Shown here: piece after piece, positions 19,900-28,734 of the stretch
Position numbering within the stretch: the first letter of the stretch is position 1
How the letters are laid out: each line of letters begins with the position of its first letter
From: Ignavibacteria bacterium
Lineage (GTDB): Bacteria; Bacteroidota; Ignavibacteria; Ch128b
Direction of reading: 5' to 3'
Assembly (NCBI GenBank): GCA_013177855.1
Contig: JABLYA010000007.1
Location: forward strand, 83,146-147,145
Length of the DNA stretch: 64,000 bases
Program-made: the position numbers and the translations under genes
Notes under the pieces: model-generated
What the model was told of the DNA's origin: nothing
Database searches by the model: none
Seen by the model: the letters and a program-made list of their open reading frames with translations, nothing else

Positions 19900-20982
19900 A
19901 TGAAAGCAACAAAAATTAAAATGTTTGATGGATCTTTTGGAATCATTATTGAAAATGAAAATTTTAAATCATTGATACATCCAAAATATAATTATAGATT
20001 TAGAAAGTCTGATGGTCTTTTTGTTCGTTGGGGTGCAACAAAAAAAGATGATGGTGATATGACACTTGGACTTCCTGAAATTTGTGATATGGAAATATCT
20101 ACAATTTGTAATGGTGTAAAAGGTATTGGTCCGTGTAAATTCTGTTACAAAGGTAATACAGGAAAAGGTAAAAATATGTCTTTTGAGACATTCAAAAAAG
20201 TGTTTCATAATCTTCCACCAACTATTACTCAGATTGCTTTTGGTATCGGTGATATTGATAGTAATCCTGATATGTGGAAGATTTTTGATTATGCAAAATC
20301 TAATGGTGTAACACCTAACGTAACTATTAATGGTGGTCGTATGACACCAGAATTATTTGACAGACTTGCTTCTACTTGCGGTGCTGTTGCAGTTAGTCTT
20401 TATGATAAAGATTTAACCTATAATGCAATTCATGAACTTACTAACAGAGGTATGAAACAAGTCAATATTCATTTTATGATTTCAAACGAAACATATGATA
20501 GAGCTATTGAACTTATGAATGATAAAATGTCAGACCCAAGACTTTCAAAACTTAATGCTATTGTTTTTCTTTCCCTTAAACTTAAAGGTAGAGCAATAGG
20601 TCATTATACTCAACTTTCACAAGAAAAATTCAAAGAATTGACAGATTATGCACTTAATAATAATATCCCTATGGGATTTGATTCATGTTCAGCGCCCAAG
20701 TTTGTAAAATCTATCAAAAATAGAGAAAATGCAACTCAACTTGAAATGTTTGCAGAACCTTGTGAAAGTTCAATTTATAGTTGTTATATATCTTCCGATG
20801 CAAAATATTACCCATGCAGTTTTTCTGAAGGTGTTAATGGTTGGGAAGAAGGTATTGATGTATCTGTTGAAAATTTAGATTTTCTTCAGGATGTATGGTA
20901 TTCAAATAAAGTTAAAGAGTTTTCTGATAGTGTTATTAATTGTAGAAAAAAATGCAAAGCTTGTCCAATTTATGATATTTAA
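19900..20982 (+). CDS. Radical SAM protein with C-terminal cysteine cluster
   Basis: 360 residues. Cys70, Cys79 and Cys82 (CNGVKGIGPCKFCYKG) form a CX8CX2C variant of the CX3CX2C site that holds the 4Fe-4S cluster. Following IAFGIGDIDSNPD and NGGRMTPEL are consistent with SAM and barrel strands. The C-terminus has further cysteines (CYISSDAKYYPCSF, CRKKCKACPIYD), like SPASM/twitch auxiliary-cluster domains in peptide-modifying enzymes. The substrate is unknown. It lies downstream of thg1 on the same strand; a second radical SAM gene follows at 24118. Confidence 0.85.
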   Translation: MKATKIKMFDGSFGIIIENENFKSLIHPKYNYRFRKSDGLFVRWGATKKDDGDMTLGLPEICDMEISTICNGVKGIGPCKFCYKGNTGKGKNMSFETFKKVFHNLPPTITQIAFGIGDIDSNPDMWKIFDYAKSNGVTPNVTINGGRMTPELFDRLASTCGAVAVSLYDKDLTYNAIHELTNRGMKQVNIHFMISNETYDRAIELMNDKMSDPRLSKLNAIVFLSLKLKGRAIGHYTQLSQEKFKELTDYALNNNIPMGFDSCSAPKFVKSIKNRENATQLEMFAEPCESSIYSCYISSDAKYYPCSFSEGVNGWEEGIDVSVENLDFLQDVWYSNKVKEFSDSVINCRKKCKACPIYDI

Positions 20983-21081
20983 TTTTGATTGAACAAATAG
21001 ATGAGATTAAAAAAAATAAATAAAAATGTATATAATTTCTCCAATAAGATAGACAAAAAAAAATAAATTTTGTAGAAGTAA

Positions 21082-21723
21082 ATGAAAATTAAATTAACAG
21101 ACTTTAGTAAAAGACATTTTGATAAAAATTTTGGTGGAACTAAAATTCTAAATATGACACCAGAAGAATTTGAAAAATCAATTGATGTATTAAATTATAT
21201 TGATTTTAAAAATTGTGAAAAAGGAAAAAATATTTCAAATTTAGATAATACTCAAATATTTGTACATGATGGTTATGCATCATTTTGTAAACTTGTTGCT
21301 ATTACAAATTTTACAGATGCAAAGGTTGGTTCACTTCCTATTACACTTGAAAATTATCAATATTTAAGAAGTGGTTATTCTGCACGTAGAGATAATGAAT
21401 TACCAGTTTTTTCGAGATGGCTAGAATTACCACTTGGTAAACCTAAAGCAGAATGGTTGATTCTAATTCTTTATTCTTATGAACAACTTCACAAGGAACA
21501 TTCAGAAAATCCTAATAATGATGGAATACCTTTCTTATTCGATGGAGAATGGGGTATTGTGGCTATTCTTGGTCAAAGTCATCCAAACGAAGAACCAATG
21601 AAACCTGAAACTATGATTAGAAATGCTCTTGGTATTTCTGAAGGTGGTTCTGGTGTGCCTCTCGATAGAGAAAAATATTTAAAAAGTGTAGATTTTTGGG
21701 ATAAAAACGCAACAGTAAAGTAA
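21082..21723 (+). CDS. DUF3228-like protein
   Basis: 213 residues (MKIKLTDFSKRHFDKNFGGT; later FVHDGYASFCKLVAITNFTD; GIVAILGQSHPNEEPM; MIRNALGISEGGSGVPLDRE). The motif set resembles DUF3228, a family of unknown function found in bacteria and phages. Its TGA overlaps the start of the RNase HI gene, so they are translated together. Confidence 0.6.
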   Translation: MKIKLTDFSKRHFDKNFGGTKILNMTPEEFEKSIDVLNYIDFKNCEKGKNISNLDNTQIFVHDGYASFCKLVAITNFTDAKVGSLPITLENYQYLRSGYSARRDNELPVFSRWLELPLGKPKAEWLILILYSYEQLHKEHSENPNNDGIPFLFDGEWGIVAILGQSHPNEEPMKPETMIRNALGISEGGSGVPLDREKYLKSVDFWDKNATVK

Positions 21724-22187
21724 TGAAAGTATTTATTTATACGGACGGTGCTTGTTCTTGCAACCCAGGTGTTGGTGGTTATGGTACGATATTAGTTTGT
21801 GGTGATTTAAGAAAAGAATTATCACAAGGATATAAATTAACTACGAATAACAGAATGGAATTACTCGCAGTTATTGCAGGTCTTGAAGCACTCAAAAAAG
21901 ATAATTTAGAATTGGAAATCATTTCCGACTCTAAATATGTTATCGATTCTGTTAATAAAGGTTGGGTATTCAATTGGGAGAAAAATAATTTTAAAAACCG
22001 AAAAAATTCAGACCTATGGAAAAGATTTCTAGTTCTTTATAGAAAACACAAAGTCAAAATGGTTTGGATAAAAGGACATAATTCACATCCTGAAAACGAA
22101 AAATGTGATAAATTAGCAGTAAACGCTTATAAACAAATAAATTTATTAAAAGACGAAGGTTATGAAATATATTTAAATGAAAAGTAA
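21723..22187 (+). CDS. rnhA: Ribonuclease HI
   Basis: 154 residues with the full RNase HI active site: D8 in IYTDGACSCNPGVGG, E46 in NNRMELLAV, D69 in IISDSKYVID and D129 in NEKCDKLAV; the basic handle region (NWEKNNFKNRKNSDLW) is present too. It removes RNA from RNA-DNA hybrids, such as replication primers. It overlaps the DUF3228 gene by one base. Confidence 0.95.
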   Translation: MKVFIYTDGACSCNPGVGGYGTILVCGDLRKELSQGYKLTTNNRMELLAVIAGLEALKKDNLELEIISDSKYVIDSVNKGWVFNWEKNNFKNRKNSDLWKRFLVLYRKHKVKMVWIKGHNSHPENEKCDKLAVNAYKQINLLKDEGYEIYLNEK

Positions 22188-22308
22188 AGGAAAATATAGA
22201 ATTCCTTAAGTGATAGTTACTACAAACAGAATAAAATATTATAATGAAATGATGGTTTTGAGAAAGATTGGAGAAAATGGAATTAAAAATTTAGGAATGA
22301 ATTGGTAA
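22177..22308 (+). pseudogene. Short frame interrupted by one stop
   Basis: From the ATG overlapping the rnhA end the frame reads MKSKGKYRIP, a TAA at 22207, then VIVTTNRIKYYNEMMVLRKI, then GENGIKNLGMNW. 44 codons in one frame with one internal stop. The composition looks coding. Either a degraded gene, a base error or a readthrough case. Confidence 0.35.
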
Positions 22309-22353
22309 TAACCAATTTAAAAAATATAATTTTTTTATTTAATATTAATTCCA

Positions 22354-22361
22354 TAATTTTG
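22354..22361 (+). promoter_or_regulatory. Promoter -7 element (TAATTTTG)
   Basis: TAATTTTG, a match to TAnnTTTG, 20 bases before the ATG of the gene at 22382. Confidence 0.6.
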
Positions 22362-22381
22362 TATTATAAACAGAAAATTGT

Positions 22382-24055
22382 ATGAAATATCAAGAACTAA
22401 AGAAATTTGACCTCAATTCAATTAAAAACCAAGAAGAAGCCATTAAATGGAAAGACGCTGTCATGTCTTCAGAAAAAGAAGACATATTAAAATATATTAA
22501 TTTCCTTCGTTGGCAACAATTTAATCAATCAGATATTAAGTACATGAACAGAATTGTTAAATTTTTGTCATTTGATGAACTTATTGATTTTGAGAGAGAA
22601 AATTCAAATATAATCACAGGTGATACAGAAGATTTAATATTGCTTGTTGAAACTCCAAAAGAAGAAAAATTAGCAAATCCAGTATATATTGACGGTAAAG
22701 AATATTCTGTTAAGAGTGTTCTTGAAGATGATTTTGAATCAATTATGATAGTTTCTGATAGAGAAGGCAAACTATATAAATTTGGTTTCATTGTTCTTAC
22801 AAAACTTCAAGGTTTGGAACTATATGCGTATGAACTTTTTGAAGAAAGTCAAGAATACTACAAGCAGATAATTGACGCTAAAGTAGGCACAAAAATCAAC
22901 ATATATTGTGATATTGTTGGTGAAAAACAAATTACTAAGACTTTTAAAAAGTCAGACCTTTTGATTGAAGAAAAGAATTTTATATTGGCTACAAAAACTA
23001 ATAAAGGTATTATGTCGCCAGTTACAAAAGAAGGTACTTATTCAATTCTCAAAAAAGAAGAAGTAATTTCTGCTGACGGTATTTCAGAAGATAGAATTGC
23101 AAATGAAATTTCAAGATTCCAGCAAGAAATCGCTAATAAACTTGGTTTCAAACAAAGTGATATTCATATTGCAACTCAAAGTGCTATAAACACAAATAAA
23201 CAAAAAGAAAAGACTGCAGAAGACTTTGCAGATGATTTTAAATTTTCAAAGAAATATTTCTTCTCTGTTCAATCTCCTATAGAAAATGAAGAATATAGTG
23301 GTGTAAATCCTTTAACACATTCTATTCTTAATTTCCACGGTGAAAATAAAGAGAAAAATGAAGAAGGTGAATATTTCAACGAATATGAATACGTACATGA
23401 AGTATATGAACTACTTGACAAAGTATTTGGTATTATAGAAGAAATGGAAGGTGTTTGGGCTATTGAAAATACTAAACTTGACAGAGTTGTAAGAAAACTT
23501 ATAAGAGCTGGTGCAGATGTTGAATTTATTAACGAAACTGCAAATGATTTCTTAAAGAGATTTATCAATAAGAATGTTGGTAGGATTTTAAATCATGTTA
23601 TGAATCTTCAGATTGTTAAGAAAATAAAAAGCAAGAAAGACGTTGCTGAATTTGCAAAAGATTCAGGTACAGAACTATATGTTCAAATTGGCCAGTTAAT
23701 GACTGCTGTTCTTGAAGGTACTCAAAGATTATATGGTGAAAATCATATGGTATTTGGTTCAGACCATAAAATTATTATTTGTAAGTTTGATAAACTTGAC
23801 CTTCGTGAAGCAAGTGAGTACGCTATTGAAAATGGTTACGATAACTTTTATGTTATTGAAAAAGATAAATTCCAGCAGTATGATGCTTGGTATAAAGAAA
23901 CACTGAAAAACAAGGTTGATGAAGCAGAAGATACAACTATGCCTACACCTACAACCGTAGATAATTCGAATGTGAGTTCTAATTTTGTTCATCCAGAAGA
24001 AGTAAAAGACCAATCTACTGAAAAATTAATAGATGAAGATGATGAAGCAGAATAA
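22382..24055 (+). CDS. Large phage protein of unknown function
   Basis: 557 residues, acidic, no recognised domain. N-terminal helical part (MKYQELKKFDLNSIKNQEEA), a middle beta-rich part, and a C-terminal helical part (FLKRFINKNVGRILNHVMNL, MTAVLEGTQRLYGENHM) before a low-complexity acidic tail (DEAEDTTMPTPTTVDNSN). A short piece of its 3' region seems to recur at 29436. It has its own promoter. Soluble; no signal or membrane segment. Confidence 0.8.
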   Translation: MKYQELKKFDLNSIKNQEEAIKWKDAVMSSEKEDILKYINFLRWQQFNQSDIKYMNRIVKFLSFDELIDFERENSNIITGDTEDLILLVETPKEEKLANPVYIDGKEYSVKSVLEDDFESIMIVSDREGKLYKFGFIVLTKLQGLELYAYELFEESQEYYKQIIDAKVGTKINIYCDIVGEKQITKTFKKSDLLIEEKNFILATKTNKGIMSPVTKEGTYSILKKEEVISADGISEDRIANEISRFQQEIANKLGFKQSDIHIATQSAINTNKQKEKTAEDFADDFKFSKKYFFSVQSPIENEEYSGVNPLTHSILNFHGENKEKNEEGEYFNEYEYVHEVYELLDKVFGIIEEMEGVWAIENTKLDRVVRKLIRAGADVEFINETANDFLKRFINKNVGRILNHVMNLQIVKKIKSKKDVAEFAKDSGTELYVQIGQLMTAVLEGTQRLYGENHMVFGSDHKIIICKFDKLDLREASEYAIENGYDNFYVIEKDKFQQYDAWYKETLKNKVDEAEDTTMPTPTTVDNSNVSSNFVHPEEVKDQSTEKLIDEDDEAE

Positions 24056-24117
24056 AGATAATCATTTTTGCAGTTCAGGAAAATTTAACAGTCTTGAAAA
24101 AGCAATTTTAAAATAAT

Positions 24118-25029
24118 ATGAAAATTCAAAGTCTATCCATAGTAGTTCCCACGAATAAGTGTGTAAACAACTGTCCTTACTGTGTTTCAAAAACACATGA
24201 CAATGACTACAAAGATGAATTTCAATGTGGTAAAAATCCCAGATTTGAAAGAGATTACATTGAAAGATTATCATTCGCTAAGGATAATGGTGTAAACATA
24301 ATTATACTTACTGGTACTGGTGAAGCATTACAGAACAAGAAATTTTTAAATAAATTTGCAACTTGGAATACCTCACTCAAATCACCGTTTTATATTATTG
24401 AACTCCAGACTACTGGTGTGATGTTAGATGATGAAACACTTGAATTTCTCAGAGATCAGGTAAGAGTTAAAACTATTTCTTTATCTGTATCTGATTTATT
24501 TGATAATGAAAACAACTTGAATATTATTGGAGTTACTGAAAAACTTCGTTTTAATCTTGATGAACTTTGTAAGAAGATTAAAGAATATGATTTTAACCTT
24601 AGAATTTCTTTGAATGTACTTAATAATATTGAGAAATTACTGTTTATTGATAATGATACTGATTTTAAATATGATTTCAATAAACTGTTTTTAAGATTAA
24701 AAGAACTTGGTGTTGACCAAGTTACATTTAGAAAATTGTGGAAATCAAATAATAACAATAATATTGATAAGTGGATTGAAGAAAACTCTTCGGATACGAA
24801 CTCATTCTTTACATTTCTGAAAGCATATATCAGAGAAAAAGGAAAATTACTAGGTAGACTAACTTTTGGCGCATTACAATATGAAATGTGTGGTGAGAAT
24901 GGTATATCAACAGTTATTGATGAAGATTGTATGGCAGATGAAGTAAAAGATACTTTCAAGTATTTAATTTTGAGAGAAAATGGAAAACTTTATACTAAAT
25001 GGGATTCAAAAGCATCATTAATATTCTAA
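24118..25029 (+). CDS. Radical SAM protein
   Basis: 303 residues. Cys15, Cys19 and Cys22 in TNKCVNNCPYCVSK form the canonical CX3CX2C cluster site. IIILTGTGEALQNKKFL resembles the GGE-type SAM-binding strand of PflA and QueE-like enzymes. The rest fits a (beta/alpha)6 barrel. The substrate is unknown. A strong terminator follows. Confidence 0.88.
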   Translation: MKIQSLSIVVPTNKCVNNCPYCVSKTHDNDYKDEFQCGKNPRFERDYIERLSFAKDNGVNIIILTGTGEALQNKKFLNKFATWNTSLKSPFYIIELQTTGVMLDDETLEFLRDQVRVKTISLSVSDLFDNENNLNIIGVTEKLRFNLDELCKKIKEYDFNLRISLNVLNNIEKLLFIDNDTDFKYDFNKLFLRLKELGVDQVTFRKLWKSNNNNNIDKWIEENSSDTNSFFTFLKAYIREKGKLLGRLTFGALQYEMCGENGISTVIDEDCMADEVKDTFKYLILRENGKLYTKWDSKASLIF

Positions 25030-25166
25030 TAATTTAAACATCAAAAGATAATTTCTTATTTGGCTGGCAAATTTGATGTTAAAAGTTGTGAAGTTTACAT
25101 AAACTCATAAAAAAATTAATTTTCAGACCTTTAAAATAGAGTAAGTACTTCATATGTTTTTACAAA

Positions 25167-25196
25167 CCTGAGAATTTTAAATCTCAGGATTTTTTA
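25167..25196 (+). terminator. Rho-independent terminator
   Basis: CCTGAGA pairs with TCTCAGG around an AT loop, then a T-rich tail. It ends the radical SAM transcript. Confidence 0.85.
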
Positions 25197-25213
25197 TTTC
25201 GATATTTTTTGCT

Positions 25214-25221
25214 TAATTTTG
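25214..25221 (+). promoter_or_regulatory. Promoter -7 element (TAATTTTG) before the RNA ligase
   Basis: TAATTTTG, TAnnTTTG consensus, 18 bases before the ATG at 25240. Confidence 0.6.
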
Positions 25222-25239
25222 TATTCTAAAAATGGATAT

Positions 25240-26397
25240 ATGAAATATTTTTTACCTACATATGAACAGTCTAAAGAGATTGTAGCATCTAAGGGTATTA
25301 TGGTTTTTTACGAAACTGTAAACTATATAGATGGTTACAAAGTTTCTGCATTTAACTACAGATTACCTAAGTATATGGACTTTTTAGTTCCTGTGGAAGG
25401 TAAGAATTACGATGCTCGTGAATTCAGAGGTTTAACCTATGTCTTCAACGAAGATGGTACTGTATTCAATAGATACTTGATGTTGAATAAATTCTGGAAC
25501 GTAGACCAGGTTACTGAAACTTTATTCGATAAAGTAAAAAATAAAAAGATAAAGTCTGTCTACAACAAAGAAGACGGTTCTTTAATATCTTTCATTAGAT
25601 TACCTAACGGTAAAGTTGTTGCAAAGACTAAAATGGGATTTGACAACGACCAGGCTGTTTCTGCAAACGAATTGCTTGCAAAGAATGAATCTATCTTTAA
25701 ATTCGTAAACGAATGTTTAGATAACGATTTAGTTACTATGTGGGAATACGTTTCTTTCAAGAACAAGATTGTATTAGACTACAAAGATACTAACTTAATC
25801 TTGTTAAGAGTAAGAAACAACAAGACTGGAGAATATGTTGATGTTGAACAGTTTAGAGGTTTAGGTTTTGATGTTGTTAAAACTATGTCAATAGGTTCTG
25901 ATTTAGAATCTATAATGAAGTGGTTAGAAACTGCGGTTGATATAGAAGGTGTTGTTATCACTTTTGAAGATGACATGATGGTTAAGGCGAAATCAAAATG
26001 GTACTGTGCTAGACATCACTTACTTACAGAAGAATCTAACAGAGAAGACTACATAATCGAAATGGTTTTGAAAGAAACTATAGACGATTTAAAGGCTCAG
26101 TTAAATCCTGTATCTGATGTTGAAAGAATAGCTTGGATTGAAAATATCGAAGTTATAGTTAGAAACTTTTTAGCTGAAAGAGTTGCAGAAGTTGAAGAAT
26201 TAGTTTCTAAATATACTGGTGATTTGAAATACTTTGCTATTGCTTACAAGAAAGATAAGAACTTTTCACTTGCTATCAACGTAGTAAGAGGAAAATGTGA
26301 CGCTTACACTGCTGTTAAAGAATGGTTATTAGTGCAAACTAAACATCTTGAACAAGCAAGATCATTTATAAATGAAAAAGGTTTCAAGAGAAAATAA
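25240..26397 (+). CDS. rnlA: T4 Rnl1-type RNA ligase
   Basis: 385 residues from ATG 25240 (an in-frame TTG at 25219 is unlikely, as it lies within the -7 element). Nucleotidyltransferase motif I is KEDGS with catalytic Lys110. Upstream REFRGLTYVFNEDG matches the Rnl1 pattern. Downstream MWEYVSFKNKIVLDY is motif III-like, IEGVVITFEDDMMVKAK covers motifs IV and V. T4 Rnl1 (374 aa) reseals host-cleaved tRNAs. The stop (TAA, 26395) is followed in frame by 38 open codons (see 26398). Confidence 0.93.
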   Translation: MKYFLPTYEQSKEIVASKGIMVFYETVNYIDGYKVSAFNYRLPKYMDFLVPVEGKNYDAREFRGLTYVFNEDGTVFNRYLMLNKFWNVDQVTETLFDKVKNKKIKSVYNKEDGSLISFIRLPNGKVVAKTKMGFDNDQAVSANELLAKNESIFKFVNECLDNDLVTMWEYVSFKNKIVLDYKDTNLILLRVRNNKTGEYVDVEQFRGLGFDVVKTMSIGSDLESIMKWLETAVDIEGVVITFEDDMMVKAKSKWYCARHHLLTEESNREDYIIEMVLKETIDDLKAQLNPVSDVERIAWIENIEVIVRNFLAERVAEVEELVSKYTGDLKYFAIAYKKDKNFSLAINVVRGKCDAYTAVKEWLLVQTKHLEQARSFINEKGFKRK

Positions 26398-26514
26398 TCT
26401 TTTGAAACTTTTTTAATCTCTACACTTGAAAAACTCGGTGTAGAATTTGCAGGCTTCTATCATGCAGATATGCAGAAACTTATATATGCTATTGATAACT
26501 ATTACAATAAATAA
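26398..26514 (+). pseudogene. In-frame open stretch after the RNA ligase stop
   Basis: Directly after the ligase TAA the same frame reads SFETFLISTLEKLGVEFAG, then FYHADMQKLIYAIDNYYNK and a TAA. There is no start codon at its head. It may be the true end of the ligase behind a readthrough or erroneous stop, or the tail of a deleted gene. Confidence 0.4.
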
Positions 26515-26538
26515 TTTTTTTTATTCAAAATTTTGCTA

Positions 26539-26546
26539 TATATTTG
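26539..26546 (+). promoter_or_regulatory. Promoter -7 element (TATATTTG)
   Basis: TATATTTG followed by an ATG at 26555, 8 bases later. It drives an interrupted gene of which only the first codons (MTILGI) remain before host-type sequence starts. Confidence 0.6.
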
Positions 26547-26571
26547 TATAAAATATGACAATTTTGGGAAT

Positions 26572-26865
26572 ATGGAGGTGATGTTCAAGGAACATTTGGC
26601 ATTTGCGTAAAAGACATGGAACCGCCTTGTTCAGGTACTCCTCTTGCTGGAACAATTTCAGCTACTCCTAATTCAGTTTCATGTCCAAATACAAGTGTTA
26701 CTTTAAATTCAACAGGTTATACGATAGGGTGTAACATAACTTATTTATGGCAAAGTTCACTTGATAATTCTACATGGTCAGACATCATTGGAGCCAACAC
26801 AATACCGTATTCTTTAGTAGTTACATCTCAAAGCTATTATCGTTTGAAAATAGTATGTTTGAATA
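26572..26865 (+). pseudogene. Fragment of a host-type surface protein
   Basis: The frame is GDVQGTFGICVKD, then a pass into Ig/SprB-like sequence (PNSVSCPNTSVTLNSTGY, TYLWQSSLDNSTWSDI, YYRLKIVCLNSG). No start or stop belongs to it. Composition is richer in GC than the flanking phage DNA. It is cut off on the right where the next fragment begins in the opposite direction. Confidence 0.7.
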
Positions 26866-27712
26866 GCGGTATTGTATAGACATTAGCCGATGTTGTTATT
26901 GCACCCATGTTGTAATTCGGACTATTTACGTTAATATAATTGGTAGAGGTCGTACTTAGATTGCCCATTGCCGTTGGTGAAACAGCGTGTCCAATATTTT
27001 TAGTAAGAATTTTAATAATTGCATTTTCACCCGGATCCAAACGACCATTGTTGTTGCCGGCAGCATCATCAACTAAAACGGTAGTAGCATTTAAAACAGG
27101 TGCATTTAATGGAAGGGTAAAAGTCGTGGTCCATGAAGTGTTTTGATCATCGGTAGCAGTTATTGTAAAAGTAGCTGTTTCTTGGTCGCTTACAACCGTA
27201 TCAACTGTAAAGGCAAAGGCATTATATTTAGTTGAAGTTGCAGAAGCAACTATAACTCCAAACGATTCTATGCTATCAGTTAAATGAATATGAGGATTAT
27301 TGCAACTTAGCGTAGCTTCAACCTGATTTGCATCTTGAAGTCCAACATTTGAGAGGGTTACATCCAGATTAACATTTTCGCTGTATTCAACATTCCCATT
27401 AGCTGCAACTCCGGTATCATGAATAACATTGCTCTGATAAATAACATAAGGAGTATTATTGGGAACCAACTGAACTGTTCCGACATGAGGCTGGCGATTT
27501 TGTTTAGTAATAACGATATCCAATGTACTTGGCGATGAAATACTCGATAAATCGAGTGTAACGCTGGTACCCGAACCGGTATATTTAGCATCAATCCATG
27601 TGTTGTTGATAGATAAGCCCACATAAGCATAAGGTTCTGTAGTAACGGTTAAAGTAGGTGTTCCAACCGGTACAGAATTTAGATAAGAGGCCGATAAGGG
27701 TGTTGGTATGCC
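26866..27712 (-). pseudogene. Fragment of a gingipain-like (C25) peptidase gene, C-terminal part
   Basis: The minus frame begins GIPTPLSASY, then TVTTEPYAYVGLSINN, DIVITKQNRQPHVGTVQL: the Ig-like domain that follows the catalytic domain in C25 peptidases. Then come CARDB/Ig-like repeats (DDAAGNNNGRLDPGENAI). Neither end is natural. Another piece of a C25 gene lies 24 kb away at 51834 and the two could come from one gene. Confidence 0.7.
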
Positions 27713-27719
27713 CAAAGAG

Positions 27720-27894
27720 AAACATTGAAAACTACATTCGTCTCTATGAAAAAATTATGTTTGAAACAAAGTTTGAATATGCTGATATTCGTTCTGTCCA
27801 GAAGTTTTTACTGATGGAAAAAATGGAGTCAGAAATCAGAAAAGAAAACTATGAAGTTTGTGCAAAAATTAAAAAACTCATTAATGAAGTGTAA
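27720..27894 (+). pseudogene. C-terminal end of a phage protein with a UVR-like motif
   Basis: RNIENYIRLYEKIMFETKF, then a C-terminal helix pair MEKMESEIRKENYEVCAKIK, like the UVR motif of UvrB/UvrC and of chaperone-associated proteins. The start is missing and host-type sequence precedes it. With the start at 26555 this may be one phage gene whose middle was replaced by 1.15 kb of host DNA. Confidence 0.5.
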
Positions 27895-27940
27895 TGGAAA
27901 ATATTTTCAAAGGTAGTGTTTTTAAAAACCTCACAAACAG
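27894..27940 (+). pseudogene. Start of a truncated gene
   Basis: An ATG overlapping the preceding TAA starts MENIFKGSVFKNLTNS, then runs into the end of the opposite gene. Only about 16 codons are left. Confidence 0.35.
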
Positions 27941-27945
27941 TAAAG

Positions 27946-28734
27946 TTAATAATAATAAAATAATTCTTCATCATCTACTTCTTTTGAAACCATTTCCATA
28001 AATTCTCTTCTATCAATAAAATCTATTTTTTCATCATCTGGCAAATTATCAAAATATGTTTCAAGTTCATTTTTATTACCACTTATGTTAGTATTAAACC
28101 ATTCTGATAAGAAATCTTCCCATAAATCATGCGTTCTTAGTAAATTTATCAATTCTGTTGATGTCATATTTTTTACATTTTCTTCATCATAAGAATCTGC
28201 ACTAAGGTTTTCTTCAATATAGTTTATCATAGCATCTATTCCATTGTCCAGACTATTAGTATATAACAAATCATCATACATTTTTTGTTTTAATGAATCA
28301 AAAAATATAAATTCTCTAGAATCATAATTATTTATAAAATGTTCAACGTAATCTATATTATAGTCTATCCAATTTTCTCTCAAATCATTTAAATCAATAT
28401 CGGGTAAATCTTTATATGTTATTGGATTTTCTTTAAAATATTCAATTACAAATTCATATCCTTCAGTGTGTTTAATTAAATAATCAATAAAATCTTTTGG
28501 TTTATCAACATAATAAGAATACACTTTTTCATCTCGGTAGTTCCATACTTCTATATTACCATCTTTTTCTTTTTTTAATGCTAAGTCTTTAGTATCATCT
28601 AATTTATTTATAATAAATGTTAAGCCACCATTCGGTCCAAAATATTGTTTAAAATAATATTCACTGTAAGAAACATTAAAAAGTAATTTGTTTATATATA
28701 CCACTATAAAACAAATAAATAAAATATGAAACAT
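27946..28734 (-). CDS. Phage protein of unknown function, start uncertain
   Basis: Up to 262 residues. The core (YYFKQYFGPNGGLTFIINK to DDEELFYYY) is acidic and helical with no recognised motif. The listed first about 20 residues are hydrophobic and overlap the divergent gene at 28726. There is no good internal start, so the true N-terminus may have been lost by rearrangement. Confidence 0.6.
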   Translation of the reverse strand: MFHILFICFIVVYINKLLFNVSYSEYYFKQYFGPNGGLTFIINKLDDTKDLALKKEKDGNIEVWNYRDEKVYSYYVDKPKDFIDYLIKHTEGYEFVIEYFKENPITYKDLPDIDLNDLRENWIDYNIDYVEHFINNYDSREFIFFDSLKQKMYDDLLYTNSLDNGIDAMINYIEENLSADSYDEENVKNMTSTELINLLRTHDLWEDFLSEWFNTNISGNKNELETYFDNLPDDEKIDFIDRREFMEMVSKEVDDEELFYYY

